A DNA stretch of 64,000 bases. It comes from Cryptomeria japonica. Lineage: Eukaryota > Streptophyta > Pinopsida > Cupressales > Cupressaceae. The stretch is from positions 3,349,501-3,413,500 of the forward strand of contig NC_081414.1 in assembly GCF_030272615.1 (NCBI RefSeq), read 5' to 3'. The notes beneath the pieces were generated by a model, which saw nothing but the letters and a program-made list of their open reading frames with translations, was not told the origin of the DNA and did no database searches. Below, one piece after another: positions 48,083 through 58,914 of this stretch (positions are counted from its first letter, which is position 1; every line of letters begins with the position of its first letter). The translations under genes and the position numbers were made by a program.

Positions 48083-50125
48083 GTAAAAGTATAACTCTAC
48101 TTGATTTTCCTTTCTTTGAAAATCTTTAGTATATGTACTGAAAGATGTTATTTCCCAAAGCAATTGTGCATGCACTTTTTCAAACATTATACTGTTGCGA
48201 ATTACAGTTGAAACTAATGTCAGTTGTTTACTTTGTTGCTAAATTTCATCTTTAAACCCTCCAAGGGACTGGTTTATGATGCAAAGTAATATTGCTCTAG
48301 TTTTCATTTCATACTTGATGGTAACATTTGTCTAATAACATTTGCCCAAGTACATAGGTATCTAATAAAAGCAACAAGATCATATGGCGGTATCTTTTAA
48401 ACACTGCATTTCCTTGCCTATATTGATTTTATGAAAATTAGTGAATCAGGGTTTATTTCCATTCCAATGAATAAAATTGGAAATTTTCTTAATGAAAAGT
48501 TCAATATTTGTATGGTCGTTTGCATTGTTACGAGTATTTGGTTTGAGGGGAATTTCGGTTTGAACTCTCTAATTACTTTAAAGTTTAAATTGCTTCTTTA
48601 CAGGGGAACTTTCCAATCATTTTTAATTGATTTTTGCCTCTAAATGTTTGCACATAAGCTAGGCATATTTGATCACTGAGGTGCAAACAAATTACAAACT
48701 TGTACAGCAAACCAAAAAGAGAAATAAATTGCTGGAAACTTCTTGACTAACCTTCTATTGCTGGAATACCATTTCAATTTCACCCGAAATAGCAAAATTC
48801 ATCTTATAGATGATAAATAACCCAAAAGAAAGGGCTGGTTAATATTAGTCTGATATGAATGGGCAGCCAACTAATCACTCTTTAACATGCAATTACACTC
48901 GAATCTGAGTAGTCAACGCTCTCATACATCAAATATCAATGCTGATATAACTGAAAATGAGTGAATTAAATCCCCAAATGCCAATAAACGTTCAAGAATG
49001 TAACTCTAGGGTCTAGACGACTGAACTTGATTAGATCTGAATTAAACACCGAATTAACACCTTCAAAATGCCTTTATTTGATTTGTAACTTGCCCGAGCA
49101 ACTTATAATGGCTGATATGAACAATTTCAGACTTAAATGTTTGAGCTTTGGCCTGAAATAATGAATGTACAGCTGCCACATATTGAAAGAACCCTTTATG
49201 GTGAATATTGGACAAGTTGGTGGCTGGATCTGGTGATAGAACTGCTGTAGCAGCGACAATGGCAAGGCAAATGACCTAGGGAGGTTATGTGGCGACCAAA
49301 AACAGTCAAGTGGAGGCTGCACAGTAGTACTAAGACTTACAATCTAAAGTTAAACTCTCCTCTAAGGCTGGCACACACTATTAGTATCGATGCTAGAAAG
49401 TGGAGGCTAGAAAGTGATGAAGTAGTATAAAGAAGGGCAGATCGGCTCTCCCAAGCAATGACGCTACCAAGGGAAGTGGCTGAAAACGTTGTGATAATAA
49501 ATGATGACAAACCCTCTCTAGAAACCTTCTGAAGTGATGGTGTTGTCTCTAGATATGTGGAATATGCATCACAAGATGCTGAATTCGCCTCCTCAATGCT
49601 GCTATTCTTAAGTTGATGGCTGTATATTCTGGTCGTTGGACTAGTTATGAAGAATTATTTCCAAAAATACCGATGTCACTGTAGCAGCATCATGCATACT
49701 CGAAACTTGGCCAAAAATGCTGATTTTTATTGTAGTGACACTGTAGCAGCAACAAAATTTGTCCAAAACCCTCAAACCAGTGATGGGAAATGATTGCAAA
49801 TTTTCCCAAGGAGAGGTGTCCCAAGATCTAGGGCTGTGGAACAAACCCCAAAATTCAAAAATTTGCAATGAAACCCTTCAAATCATGAACCAAAAATCTG
49901 AAAATGCTTCAAATCAGCACAAATGCTATCCCTGGATGGACTTTTTATTGGCAGAGATGCAGGTTTTCATTCTCAAATCCAATGGTGAAAATTCTAGAGG
50001 GTTTTTTTTTCTCAAAGATCCTTAAATCAAACAATGGTTTTTGTCTTTAGAAACAAACTTGAACATGACCTTAAATTTTGGAAATTGAGTGGCAAAATGA
50101 TGTCGAAAACATGATGTCCAAATTG
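48083..50125 (+). other. Downstream of SERINC exon 4: presumed intron
   Basis: Begins with a proper donor (gtaaaagt). No further SERINC exon is seen. From about 48.65 kb the sequence has LTR-like character, including repeated 'actgtagcagc' phrases near 49,240, 49,679 and 49,739. LTR borders could not be fixed. Confidence 0.4.
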
Positions 50126-50705
50126 ATGAAAATCCTTTGGAGGTAGAAATGAGGCCTGAGAATGCTGTTGATGATTACATTGGAAAATCTTTGCAAATCA
50201 CCTTCTACTATCATAAAAAATGGACTGTTTTGAAAATGTATTTTGCACAAATTCCCATGCGTTGGTTTCAACATAACAACTAGCTGAACATGGGTGTAGA
50301 CAATCTGCCCACATGCATGTTAAGTGCACCTCTTTTTATTAGTTGCAGCTAATATGGTAGAATAGATCACAGTCTTCATGCTTGTTCTTGGCAAGAGCAA
50401 TTTCAACTGTTTGACATGAAAATCCTTTGGAGGTAGAAATGAGGCCTGAGAATGCTGTTGATGATTACATTGGAAAATCTTTGCAAATCACCTTCTACTA
50501 TCATAAAAAATGGACTGTTTTGAAAATGTATTTTGCACAAATTCCCATGCGTTGGTTTCAACATAACAACTAGCTGAACATGGGTGTAGACAATCTGCCC
50601 ACATGCATGTTAAGTGCACCTCTTTTTATTAGTTGCAGCTAATATGGTAGAATAGATCACAGTCTTCATGCTTGTTCTTGGCAAGAGCAATTTCAACTGT
50701 TTGAC
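50126..50705 (+). repeat. Perfect-looking 290-bp tandem duplication
   Basis: 50,126-50,415 and 50,416-50,705 appear identical base for base on reading, both starting 'atgaaaatcctttggaggta'. The right edge is followed by 'atg', giving a 3-bp microhomology at the junction. It is either a very recent duplication or an assembly artefact. Confidence 0.93.
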
Positions 50706-50957
50706 ATGTTGTTTGCTGGTTTGTCTTTTCACAAGTATTCATAATTGATATGAATAAATTCTGGATGGATTGTCCCACTCAAGTGGAAGAGAATCATTTC
50801 TGCAGTAACAAGATCTTATGTTCATCAGAATCAAAGCAGGTAGGTTGTGTTTGATGTGGTTTTAAAAAAATGAAATTCAGAGTGGCAACAAGTAAGATAT
50901 AAAATTGTAAGGTGTGATCAAATTGGGAAATTTGAGAAATGTGGAGGGGCGAGCCTT

Positions 50958-52725
50958 TATTATTAAATAGTCAATGATGTATTAAACAATGAAGATGAAA
51001 TCTTCTTAAATAGAAAAGTACAAGATGATGTTTCTAAAAGAAACAATCGTAAACTGAAACCAGAAATAGAAACTACCTAAGCTAACTGAAACAACTAGAT
51101 GACCATTAAAGAAACAATACATTATACTAACACCCTCCCTTAATGGTCATCGTTCTAACTACCCCAAAAAAAACAGAGAAGGCTGCCCCCTTCTTCTCAG
51201 AACATTCTGCGACAAGAGCCTGCCACTGACCCTCCTAGAATCTGCAGAACTTCTGGATATCTCCACAAATCATCACAAATCATCCAACCTGATGTTGGAA
51301 AACAAAGGTATCACTCCCTGTAGTTAGAGACTCCGAGATGAAGATGAAACTGAAACCACGATTTTGAGGAAAAATTGGCAAACCCTCAACAAACTTTTAC
51401 AGATGAGCACGATGCCCCAAAACAGACCGCAAGAAGCCACAACTTTTGAGGAAAAAAATTGCCAAACCCTGAAACTGAAGATAACAAAGCAATGTTCTTT
51501 CGGAAAAAACAGTAAAAACCCTAAGACAGGAACAGCTATAAACCCATGATTTTTGAGAACAAAATCATGCAAGACCAAGAATCCCTTGCGAACATTGCGA
51601 ATTATAGATGACCAAACACCATTTTTGAGGTGAAAAATTGATAAAAAACCAAGACACAAAATCTGAGAGACGGATCAAAATTCAAAACTTCGTTTTTGAG
51701 GAAAACGGTAAAACCCAACAGAATTTTTTAAGGATAAGGATAAAAAGTATTAAAACCCACAATAATTTTTGAGGCAAAATTATTAAAACTCAGAGATATT
51801 TTTAAAGGACAAAAATATAAACCCAGAATAAATTTGTTTTGGCAAAAAATTATCAAAAACCGAAAATATTTTTTTTAAGGGAAAAAAAAATATAAAAAGT
51901 TGACAAATATTCCCATATGCTGGTTGCAAAAACAGAGACCTAGTAACCCTATGTCACGATTAAGAAATAGATCTGACACCATCTACCAAAAATCTCTGCT
52001 GCAAAAAGTCGAAATGCTGGCGCTAACGAAAACCCGCAACCAAAAATCCGTTGACCCAAAATCGCAGAAAAAACACAGACTTCGCGTGGGTTAGAAGAGC
52101 CGGTGGGAAAAATCAAAATTGCGCCAAAACATGCAGCATACACGAGATGAAGAATGGCGCCCAGAAAAAAAGCGGAGAAAAAACCCGCTGTCCAGAAACA
52201 AACATGCACACTAGCAAACAGGTTGCGATGTAGAGGCAGAACAGAACAGGTCGAGACGCGAAAAAAAATTCGTGAGTTGCAGTCATGCATAGACAGAAAC
52301 TGACGCGAAATCACCTGAAAAACCGTTGTTGGGAGCCAAATACCACTGGAAAAAACTACGAAAGAGATCGCAAAATTCAACATGCGACGATAGAAATCTG
52401 CGAACAACACCCTGCACAGGTTTCCAAAGCGAGAAAATACACAGAATTTTTTTTTAAAACTGGAAAAAATTTCACTAAATTTTTTTGTAGGCCACCCTCA
52501 AAGAAGGCCCTCCCATGAGGGAGACGGGCTCAGACCTGCTCTGATACCATATTATTAAAATATTCGATGATGTATTAAACAATGAAGATGAAGTCTTCTT
52601 AAATAGAAAAGTACAAGATGATGTTTCTAATAGAAACAATCGTAAACTGAAACCAAAAATAGAAACTACCTAGGCTAACTAAGACAACTAGATGACCATT
52701 AAAGAAACAATACATTATGCTAACA
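50958..52725 (-). mobile_element. TRIM-like non-autonomous LTR element, TSD GCCTT
   Basis: The LTRs are 50,958-51,132 (3' LTR) and 52,550-52,725 (5' LTR), 175-176 bp each, about 6% different by eye. TSD GCCTT is at 50,953-50,957 and 52,726-52,730. On the minus strand the primer site TGGTATCAGAGC follows the 5' LTR directly (52,538-52,549 on +). The polypurine tract AAGGGAGGG precedes the 3' LTR (51,133-51,143). The 1.4-kb interior has no gag or pol. It contains repeated 'tttttgaggaaaa'-type phrases. It is structurally whole, older than the Copia at 26 kb, and dependent on another element's enzymes. Confidence 0.95.
51340..51860. repeat. Degenerate repeats of 'TTTTTGAGGAAAA..AAACCC' inside the TRIM-like element
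   Basis: Phrases such as 'attttgaggaaaaattggca', 'cttttgaggaaaaaaattgc', 'cgtttttgaggaaaacggta' and 'atttttgaggcaaaattatt' recur at irregular 60-90 bp steps between about 51,360 and 51,790. The GAGG core is kept while surroundings vary in A/T runs. Function unknown. Confidence 0.65.
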
Positions 52726-52730
52726 GCCTT

Positions 52731-53206
52731 TTGCAACTCAATTATTTCTTTATACCATTTTTTATAAATGGATCGTGGTAGACATTTGAAGTGATAACTA
52801 GGAAGCTATGCCCCAACAAGGAACTTCCGGTATCATCCTTTGGTCATCTCTAATTCATATGTAACCTTTAGAAGGCAAAGGGTCGCTTGTGTTTGTCACT
52901 TGTCGAAGATGAACGTTCAAGCAAGGAATGCAAATTGTTACATCTGTTTCATCCTTTAAAACACACATCTAAGCTCTGTCAATGTAAAGTGTTTCCTCTC
53001 TATAATGGGTGTTAGATCAATTAGGGTGTGAGTGACTTCTAGCTAAGCATGAGTTGGAGCATCGATGTTCATTATTTTCAAAACATTTTGTATCATGTGT
53101 TGCCAAGGGAGGGGTCAACTTTCATTAGGAGAATGTTTCTGTCATCTTGGACCTGTACACCCACTTTTCTATTTTCTTCATCCTGAATATTGAGGAGTTA
53201 TGTTAT
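52731..53206. other. Stretch with no recognised feature
   Basis: Flanking sequence between two insertions. No coding or repeat pattern is seen. Confidence 0.45.
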
Positions 53207-53912
53207 CCTCCTGTTGACGTGTATTTTATACACAATCATTCACAGAATAAAATACCAATAGGCATCTTATCCTCTCTTGAGAAAATAGTCTCTAACTGCT
53301 GAAGATCTGCAAAAAGGATTAGTTAGGTAGACTCCAAGGTTCTTTTAGTAGGGTCTCTACGTGTGGACAAGCTTTTTTAGTGGTATGATGTGATTTGCTG
53401 TTTCCTCCAAGGGGTCTTACGCATTCTAAAGCTCGAAGATTTTACTAAACTAAAAAGGAACTTTCAAAAAAAAAGGCAAAAGGATAGGGTTTAAAAGAGG
53501 TCTAATCTAGCCTAACCCTATGAATGACTTAGTATGGACGAGACTTGGTAAGATTCAACCAACTTCAATTTTGCCATAAGATAACAACTCAATTGAAATT
53601 AGTGCGATCTTCTAAGGTAATATAATGGTATTCAATGCATCAAAGATCAAGGACACTACTACGAAGGTACATATCCAAGACACAATAATGGTTGAAGGTT
53701 AAAGGACTCAAAGTTTTCTCCAGTCGACCACGCAAGGCTTTCCTACAATCAGCAAGAAGCTAGTGGTTTGGATTACGAATCCTACCAAATATCAAATCTC
53801 ACACTTAGTCCTTCAAATTAACAATCCACTTCGATTGAGCACAATTCAAGTATATCAAACAACCATGAAGATAACTCAAGAAATTTGCAACAAAACACCA
53901 TAACTTCAATAT

Positions 53913-53918
53913 TTTATT
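53913..53918 (-). terminator. Candidate polyadenylation signal AATAAA
   Basis: Minus-strand AATAAA lies about 360 bp after the stop of the 460-codon frame, inside the same LTR-like unit. A transcript begun at the TATA-like box could end here. Such hexamers are common in AT-rich DNA. Confidence 0.35.
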
Positions 53919-54274
53919 GATTTCCAAGTCATCATGTACAACAATTGCTTGAATTTCTCTCTTCAAGACTCAATCTTGCTACAAAATAAAATTGCTTCTA
54001 ACTCTAATCTCTCTTACATCAACTATTGACTATTACTCTATTCCTCTATTACACTATTTTTCAATGAAATGAAAAATGGGGGTATAAATAGCATCCCCAG
54101 TTACAATGAAAGGTCCAGATTGAAAGTAAATCAACGGACAAGATCATGACACCTAAACCCTAATTAGGGTTTGTTACAAATGACCTCCTTTTTACTGAAC
54201 AATATTAAATACATAGCCAAATATTAAATTCGGCACAAAAACCTAGGAGGTATCAACCAATGAGAAATAAGATG

Positions 54275-55675
54275 TCATGTCATCTGTAACAACCTTTCAT
54301 CCAGAATCTTATTCCCTTTCCAATTCTCTTTCTTAGCATATGCAATGAATTTTGTCACGATTCCTTCGATTTCTGCGATTGGAATCTCGGGAAGATTCTT
54401 CATACTCTCCTCTAAGTGGATGACCTGATCGAATGCATCTAGAAGAGCTGTGTCCCAAGTAGATTCAAGTTCCTTCGTTCTATCAATCAGGAGCATGGTG
54501 GCAAACATCTGATCATACTGCTCATCTGTAACATCTGCGTCCTTGCGAAAGATGATCTTGATTCTATCCTCAAATTCCTGCATATCCACATCTGTCTCGA
54601 CCTCGATCCCTCTGCCAAGAATGGTATGAAGTACCTCAAACACTCTGTCCTGGATCGGATTGATCACTTCCTCAAGTTGGCCACATCTAACATTGATGTC
54701 CTCAAAGAAAACATTCTTCATATGGAGTAAGGTTGACCACTGAAACAAACTGTGAGAATCACCCTCCAAGATCTTCTCCTGCGCTAAAATTCTTCTTGAT
54801 GTGTGTCTTATAACTCTCAAGACAGGAATGACAACGTCCTTGGTATGGGCAAATGCAGCTACTGTTGTCATCAATTTGTGGATTATCTCAAGAACTTGGA
54901 TAGCCTGATGAATGATCTTCATCATCCTTGTAACAAACTCTATGGCCACTGTATGAGATCTATCCATCCAACTACATGTACGTTGAACCAGGTTCCTGAA
55001 TCTTTCTGCTTCATTGATTGATTGAAGTGGCAATGCCTGCACTGGTGATCTAACTGGATCCTGACGTCCCAAAGGTTCATTGATGTGACTGAAATATGTC
55101 CTCCATGCACCGACCTCTCTCTCAAGCTTTCTGTTCTTCTCCATTTCTTCTCTAAGCTTGTCTTTCAATGCCTCAAATGAATCAGTAGCATCATCTAACG
55201 TCTGCTCTGCTGTAGGTGGTCCTTCTGGATCATCATCGTACATTGATCTGGCTCCTTCTATGCTCTTGTATATCATGTCCCTGTGCTCTGGAAGATGGAA
55301 AGCTTCACTTATAGCTTCCTCTGAAAGGTACGCTAAAGTGTTTCCCTCATTGGACACGATCGTCCTGGACTGTGGATTATAGTGTCGGGCACACTCGATC
55401 ATCAACTCGTGGCACTGAATAGCTGGAGGAAAACCGGCCGCCTTGATGATGCCACTCTCTATTATTCTCCGGGCGACAGGTGATGGCTTGCCAATGTAAG
55501 GGACCTCTCGAAACTTCTTCGTGCTAAAGTTCCCCAAGTTTGTATCTCCAATGTTGCTCCACTTCGACACGATCTTGGTCTCCACTTCTTCGGTCTTCTG
55601 ATCTTCTTTCATGAGAGCTGAGCGACTGGTGGATGCTCCCGCCTTCGGGGTCGCCATACCTACACAACATTTCAT
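54275..55675 (-). CDS. Unknown protein encoded within the 5.7-kb LTR-like unit
   Basis: An uninterrupted frame, with no domain I can name. The likely start is the second ATG (55,657, 'MATPKAGASTSRSALMK', 460 codons), because the bases before it, TGTTGTGTAG/GT, form a splice acceptor and give a better start context. A matching donor (GAG/GTATGG, about 55,867) lies upstream. Visible parts: a basic, Ser-rich N-terminus; a conserved-looking block 'FREVPYIGKPSPVARRIIES' to 'EAFHLPEH' (residues about 50-130); a coiled-coil segment 'LKDKLREEMEKNRKLEREV' (about 170-190); a long helical, hydrophobic-heptad region (about 240-330); and an acidic, helical C-terminal part. No zinc knuckle, DDE or RT motif. 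Its style recalls gag-like or extra ORFs of plant retroelements, but this is inference. Confidence 0.6.
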   Translation of the reverse strand: MKCCVGMATPKAGASTSRSALMKEDQKTEEVETKIVSKWSNIGDTNLGNFSTKKFREVPYIGKPSPVARRIIESGIIKAAGFPPAIQCHELMIECARHYNPQSRTIVSNEGNTLAYLSEEAISEAFHLPEHRDMIYKSIEGARSMYDDDPEGPPTAEQTLDDATDSFEALKDKLREEMEKNRKLEREVGAWRTYFSHINEPLGRQDPVRSPVQALPLQSINEAERFRNLVQRTCSWMDRSHTVAIEFVTRMMKIIHQAIQVLEIIHKLMTTVAAFAHTKDVVIPVLRVIRHTSRRILAQEKILEGDSHSLFQWSTLLHMKNVFFEDINVRCGQLEEVINPIQDRVFEVLHTILGRGIEVETDVDMQEFEDRIKIIFRKDADVTDEQYDQMFATMLLIDRTKELESTWDTALLDAFDQVIHLEESMKNLPEIPIAEIEGIVTKFIAYAKKENWKGNKILDERLLQMT

Positions 55676-56186
55676 TATGAGAACTATATTTTACAATGAA
55701 TAATGTAGATTAGAGAGAGAAGTTTTTAGGAAACGTCATGATAAGTCTCTAGAGTTATCATTTCCTAAAAAACAATGATTGAGCTAAGAGAACCAAAATT
55801 CAAAACTTCAAAATTTAAAATATGACGATGAATGAATAAAAGCAATAAAATCAAATCGCCATACCTCAAAAGAGAGCTAACTCTAGAATGCAAAAAGACA
55901 AAATTCGCCTAGGCAAAATTGAGGTATAAATGATCTTCAATGTTATCTCCTCAAAAGATCAACTTCGCCACCTTTGTCTTCAACGTGATCTTCAAGTTCG
56001 CCTTTGATGTGGTCTTCAACTCTTGGCAAATTCACTCAAATGAAGTATCGCCCCACCTTTGATGTATTAGCGCCACCTTTGGATGGAATTCGCACCTCTT
56101 CAAACACACTTCGCACTATCTTCGCTTTCCTCAATTCGCATGTAGAAGGATAAAATAATGATGTGAAAATAATAGTTTTCACCCCC

Positions 56187-56196
56187 CTATATATAG
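56187..56196 (-). promoter_or_regulatory. TATA-like box upstream of the 54.3-55.7 kb frame
   Basis: Minus strand CTATATATAG, followed by a G run, sits about 0.5 kb before the open frame and about 330 bp after the nearest palindrome of the array. The box is itself palindromic, so direction rests on the frame downstream. Confidence 0.5.
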
Positions 56197-56530
56197 CGCT
56201 TGCACCTCTCCATTTACTAAGGCCGACTTGGTAAAATATAACAATTTCAAACGATTTTTAAATGATTTTTAATTAAATAACAAGGCCGACCTACATGCCA
56301 AAGCGCTCCAATTCGATTTTTTATAGATTAATTAATAATTAATTAAATGCCTTTCGTTTTTAATTTATAAATTTCGATTTTTTAATAAAGGCAAAATAAT
56401 TAATAAATGCTTAACGCCATATTAAATGCTAATTTAAATAGGATTTTCAATTTTATCGAACTTAGCATTTAAGGGAAATTTGAAATGTTTATTTGGCGCA
56501 AAAATTATGAAAATGAAAGGGACGTACCTC

Positions 56531-58466
56531 ATCGCCCTGGTCCCTTGGAGAGGGACAGGAGCGATTCATGATTTTTGTCTTGATTCTTGCAACTTCAACG
56601 TTCATCTCCTTCCTTTCCATGTTCAATATCGATCATTTTGATGGGTCCTTTGAGTTAGATCGTCTTGCATGTGTGCTTAAGTGCCTTTGGATGTTCATCG
56701 CCCTGGTCCTTGTCCAAAGGACAGGAGCGATCTCCATGTTTTCACGTTCAATATGCATCTTTGATCCTCGAACTTTCATTGTAGGGCGAATAACTTCATT
56801 GCTTGTTCCTTCTACGCTTGTTCAACTTGTTTGTATGAGGTGTTTGGACGTTTAGAGGGATCATCGCCCTTGTCCCTTGGAGAGGGACAGGAGCGATCCA
56901 TGTCTTTCTCTCTAATCTTGGCAACTTTTAACTTCAATCTTCGTTGTGATGTCTTCCAAACGCCGTCCCTCACCTTGTCCATCCTCGCCTTAACTTAATT
57001 TCGAAGGAGTATGAGTGTTTTTGATGGGATCGCCCTGGTCCTTGTCCAAAGGACAGGAGCGATATGAGCTCTTTAACTTGATTAGCAACGTTTGGACGTT
57101 CGAAACTCTTATATGTGATCTTCAAAAAACACCTTGAACCTTGCATAACCTTGCGAAGCTTTGACTTGGCATGAACTTGGAGCAAAACGAAGAATCCAAA
57201 GCAAATCGCCCTGGTCCCTTGGAGAGGGATAGGAGCGATATGGTCTCTATGTTTAATTTGATGATCATTTTACGTTCAAAATCCTTTTGTATCACCCTCT
57301 AATCATGCCATGGACCTTCTACAATCTCGCAAAACTTTGACCTTACGTAAATCTTGCATGAAGTGGCCAATATATCCAACATCGCTCTGGTCCCTTCCTG
57401 AGGGACAGGAGCGAAGTTCATCATTATGTGCTTGTTCTTGTTTTTACCAACTTGCAATCATCTTCATTACGTGAAATGATGTCCTTTCGACCCTCTTGGT
57501 TGCTCGAAACTTGTTTGCCTTTTGAAATTTACGCCATTATAGAGATATCGCTCTGGTCCCTTCCTGAGGGACAGGAGCGATTTGGGGTCTTAGAGCGCAA
57601 ATCCTTCCAACGTGACGACCTTGATGCTTGTGTTTGATTAAAAATGTCTTGAAACGTCCTTTGCCTCCTTGTTCCTGACTTGGATCGGTTTTGAACTTGA
57701 GTGAGAAACAACATACTCACTGTATCGCCCTGGTCCCTTGGAGAGGGACAGGAGCGAACTTGCTCTTGTGGTCTTCATTTCACTTTGCTAGCTTCCAAAT
57801 TTATATTCAACGGGTTCGTAATGCGTCCTTCCATTCATCCATGCCTTGAAATCGTTTGCAACTTGGCAAAAAAATCAATTATAACAAAAATCGCTCTGGT
57901 CCCTTCCTGAGGGACAGGAGCGAACTAGGCACTTTAGGACCCTTGTTGATATTTCAAAATATTCAATTTATATTCAATTAGTTCATTTCACCGTCTTCCT
58001 TGCCACCAAACATGAACTTGTCTTGATCTTGGCCTGGATTTTGCCCAATGAAGAGTATCGCTCTGGTCCTTGGGAGAGGGACGGGAGCCTATAATGTACT
58101 TCGCCCTGGTCCCTTCCTGAGGGACAGGAGCGATTTTAGCATTCTGGACCATTCTTCTTCATATTTGCATTTCAAATTATATTCATCTGATAAAACATCT
58201 TCCTTTGGACCTCTTCAAATCGTCAAGTCGTCGAAATCTCGCAAGGACAAAGCAAAATTGGATTTGTAGCTCCGGTCCTTCACTGAGGGACAGGAGCGAT
58301 TTTTCTCCTGGAGGCATTTCTGTGCTCATGAAAATCTTCAATTTATATTCAATGGAAAGATCTCGCCTTTCTCCATTACTTCCAATTCGCAATTCATCTT
58401 GACTCTGCAGGGACAGTAAGATATTTGAAAACGAGCTCCCGTCCTTCACAGAGGGACAGGAGCGAT
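56531..58466 (-). repeat. Array of 13 conserved 35-bp palindromes at 166/176-bp spacing
   Basis: Units begin (on +) at 56,531, 56,697, 56,863, 57,029, 57,205, 57,381, 57,547, 57,724, 57,890, 58,057, 58,100, 58,266 and 58,432. Steps are 166, 166, 166, 176, 176, 166, 177, 166, 167, 43, 166, 166. Each core has outer arms ATCGC/GCGAT and an inner 6-bp stem around a 5-nt loop: GTCCCT/AGGGAC with loop TGGAG or TCCTG, or GTCCTT/AAGGAC with loop GTCCA. The 130-140 bp spacers are recognisably related but strongly diverged. The array lies upstream of the TATA-like box, where enhancers or a structured leader would be expected. Confidence 0.93.
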
Positions 58467-58914
58467 TTTGCTCCTACAGGCCAAAATAACATGATTTTAC
58501 ACATTTTATCACTTCACACGGCGAAAACAAATCATTTCCAATGCCCGGGATCAAAATCAAAAAAGGTCAAAATTTGGTCAAAAATATTCAATCGGACAAA
58601 AATTCACATTTCACCTCCAACACTTAGACAAATTTAAGCTTTGCATCAACATTCCAATTGAACATTAAACCATTCTGGCGAATTCATTGCATTCAAAATT
58701 AGCATCCTTCGAAAAGGAAGCTCAAAAGCCCTCAAAACGACTGGATTTTGGCCTGAAAAGACAGAAATTAAAACCCTAAGGGTTGACCCTAAATCCAGAC
58801 AACTGACTGACTAACAAAATCCTAAAAGCGAAACGAAAAACGAGCGAAAAACGAGCAAAAAGAGGGGGTCCCCATTTGCGATGGGGCGATGTGTGAAATG
58901 GTCACAACACCTCC

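Larger units (their letters stand above)
53212..58909 (-). mobile_element. 5.7-kb TG...CA unit with own reading frame (giant solo LTR?), TSD CCTCC
   Basis: On the minus strand it starts TGTTGTGACCATTTCACAC and ends ACACGTCAACA (TGTTG...CAACA). It is flanked by perfect CCTCC duplications (53,207-53,211 and 58,910-58,914). No LTR pair, primer site, RT or integrase lies inside, so by structure it is one LTR-like unit. In minus-strand order it holds a leader with an array of 13 palindromes (58.47-56.53 kb), a TATA-like box (56,196-56,187), a 460-466 codon open frame (to 54,275) and a poly(A) signal (53,918-53,913). The parts would fit U3, a promoter, a transcribed R region and U5 of one very long LTR. 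An undescribed non-autonomous element is the alternative. It looks whole. Confidence 0.75.

Noticed and set aside
54070-54090. TATAAATA on the + strand as a promoter
   Set aside because: No + strand frame follows it, and it lies inside the untranslated tail of the minus-strand unit. It could be a U3-type box, but nothing downstream supports it.
56531-58466. Satellite or centromere-type array
   Set aside because: The step is near satellite length, but only a 35-bp core is conserved, the array is confined to one TSD-flanked unit and it has only 13 copies.
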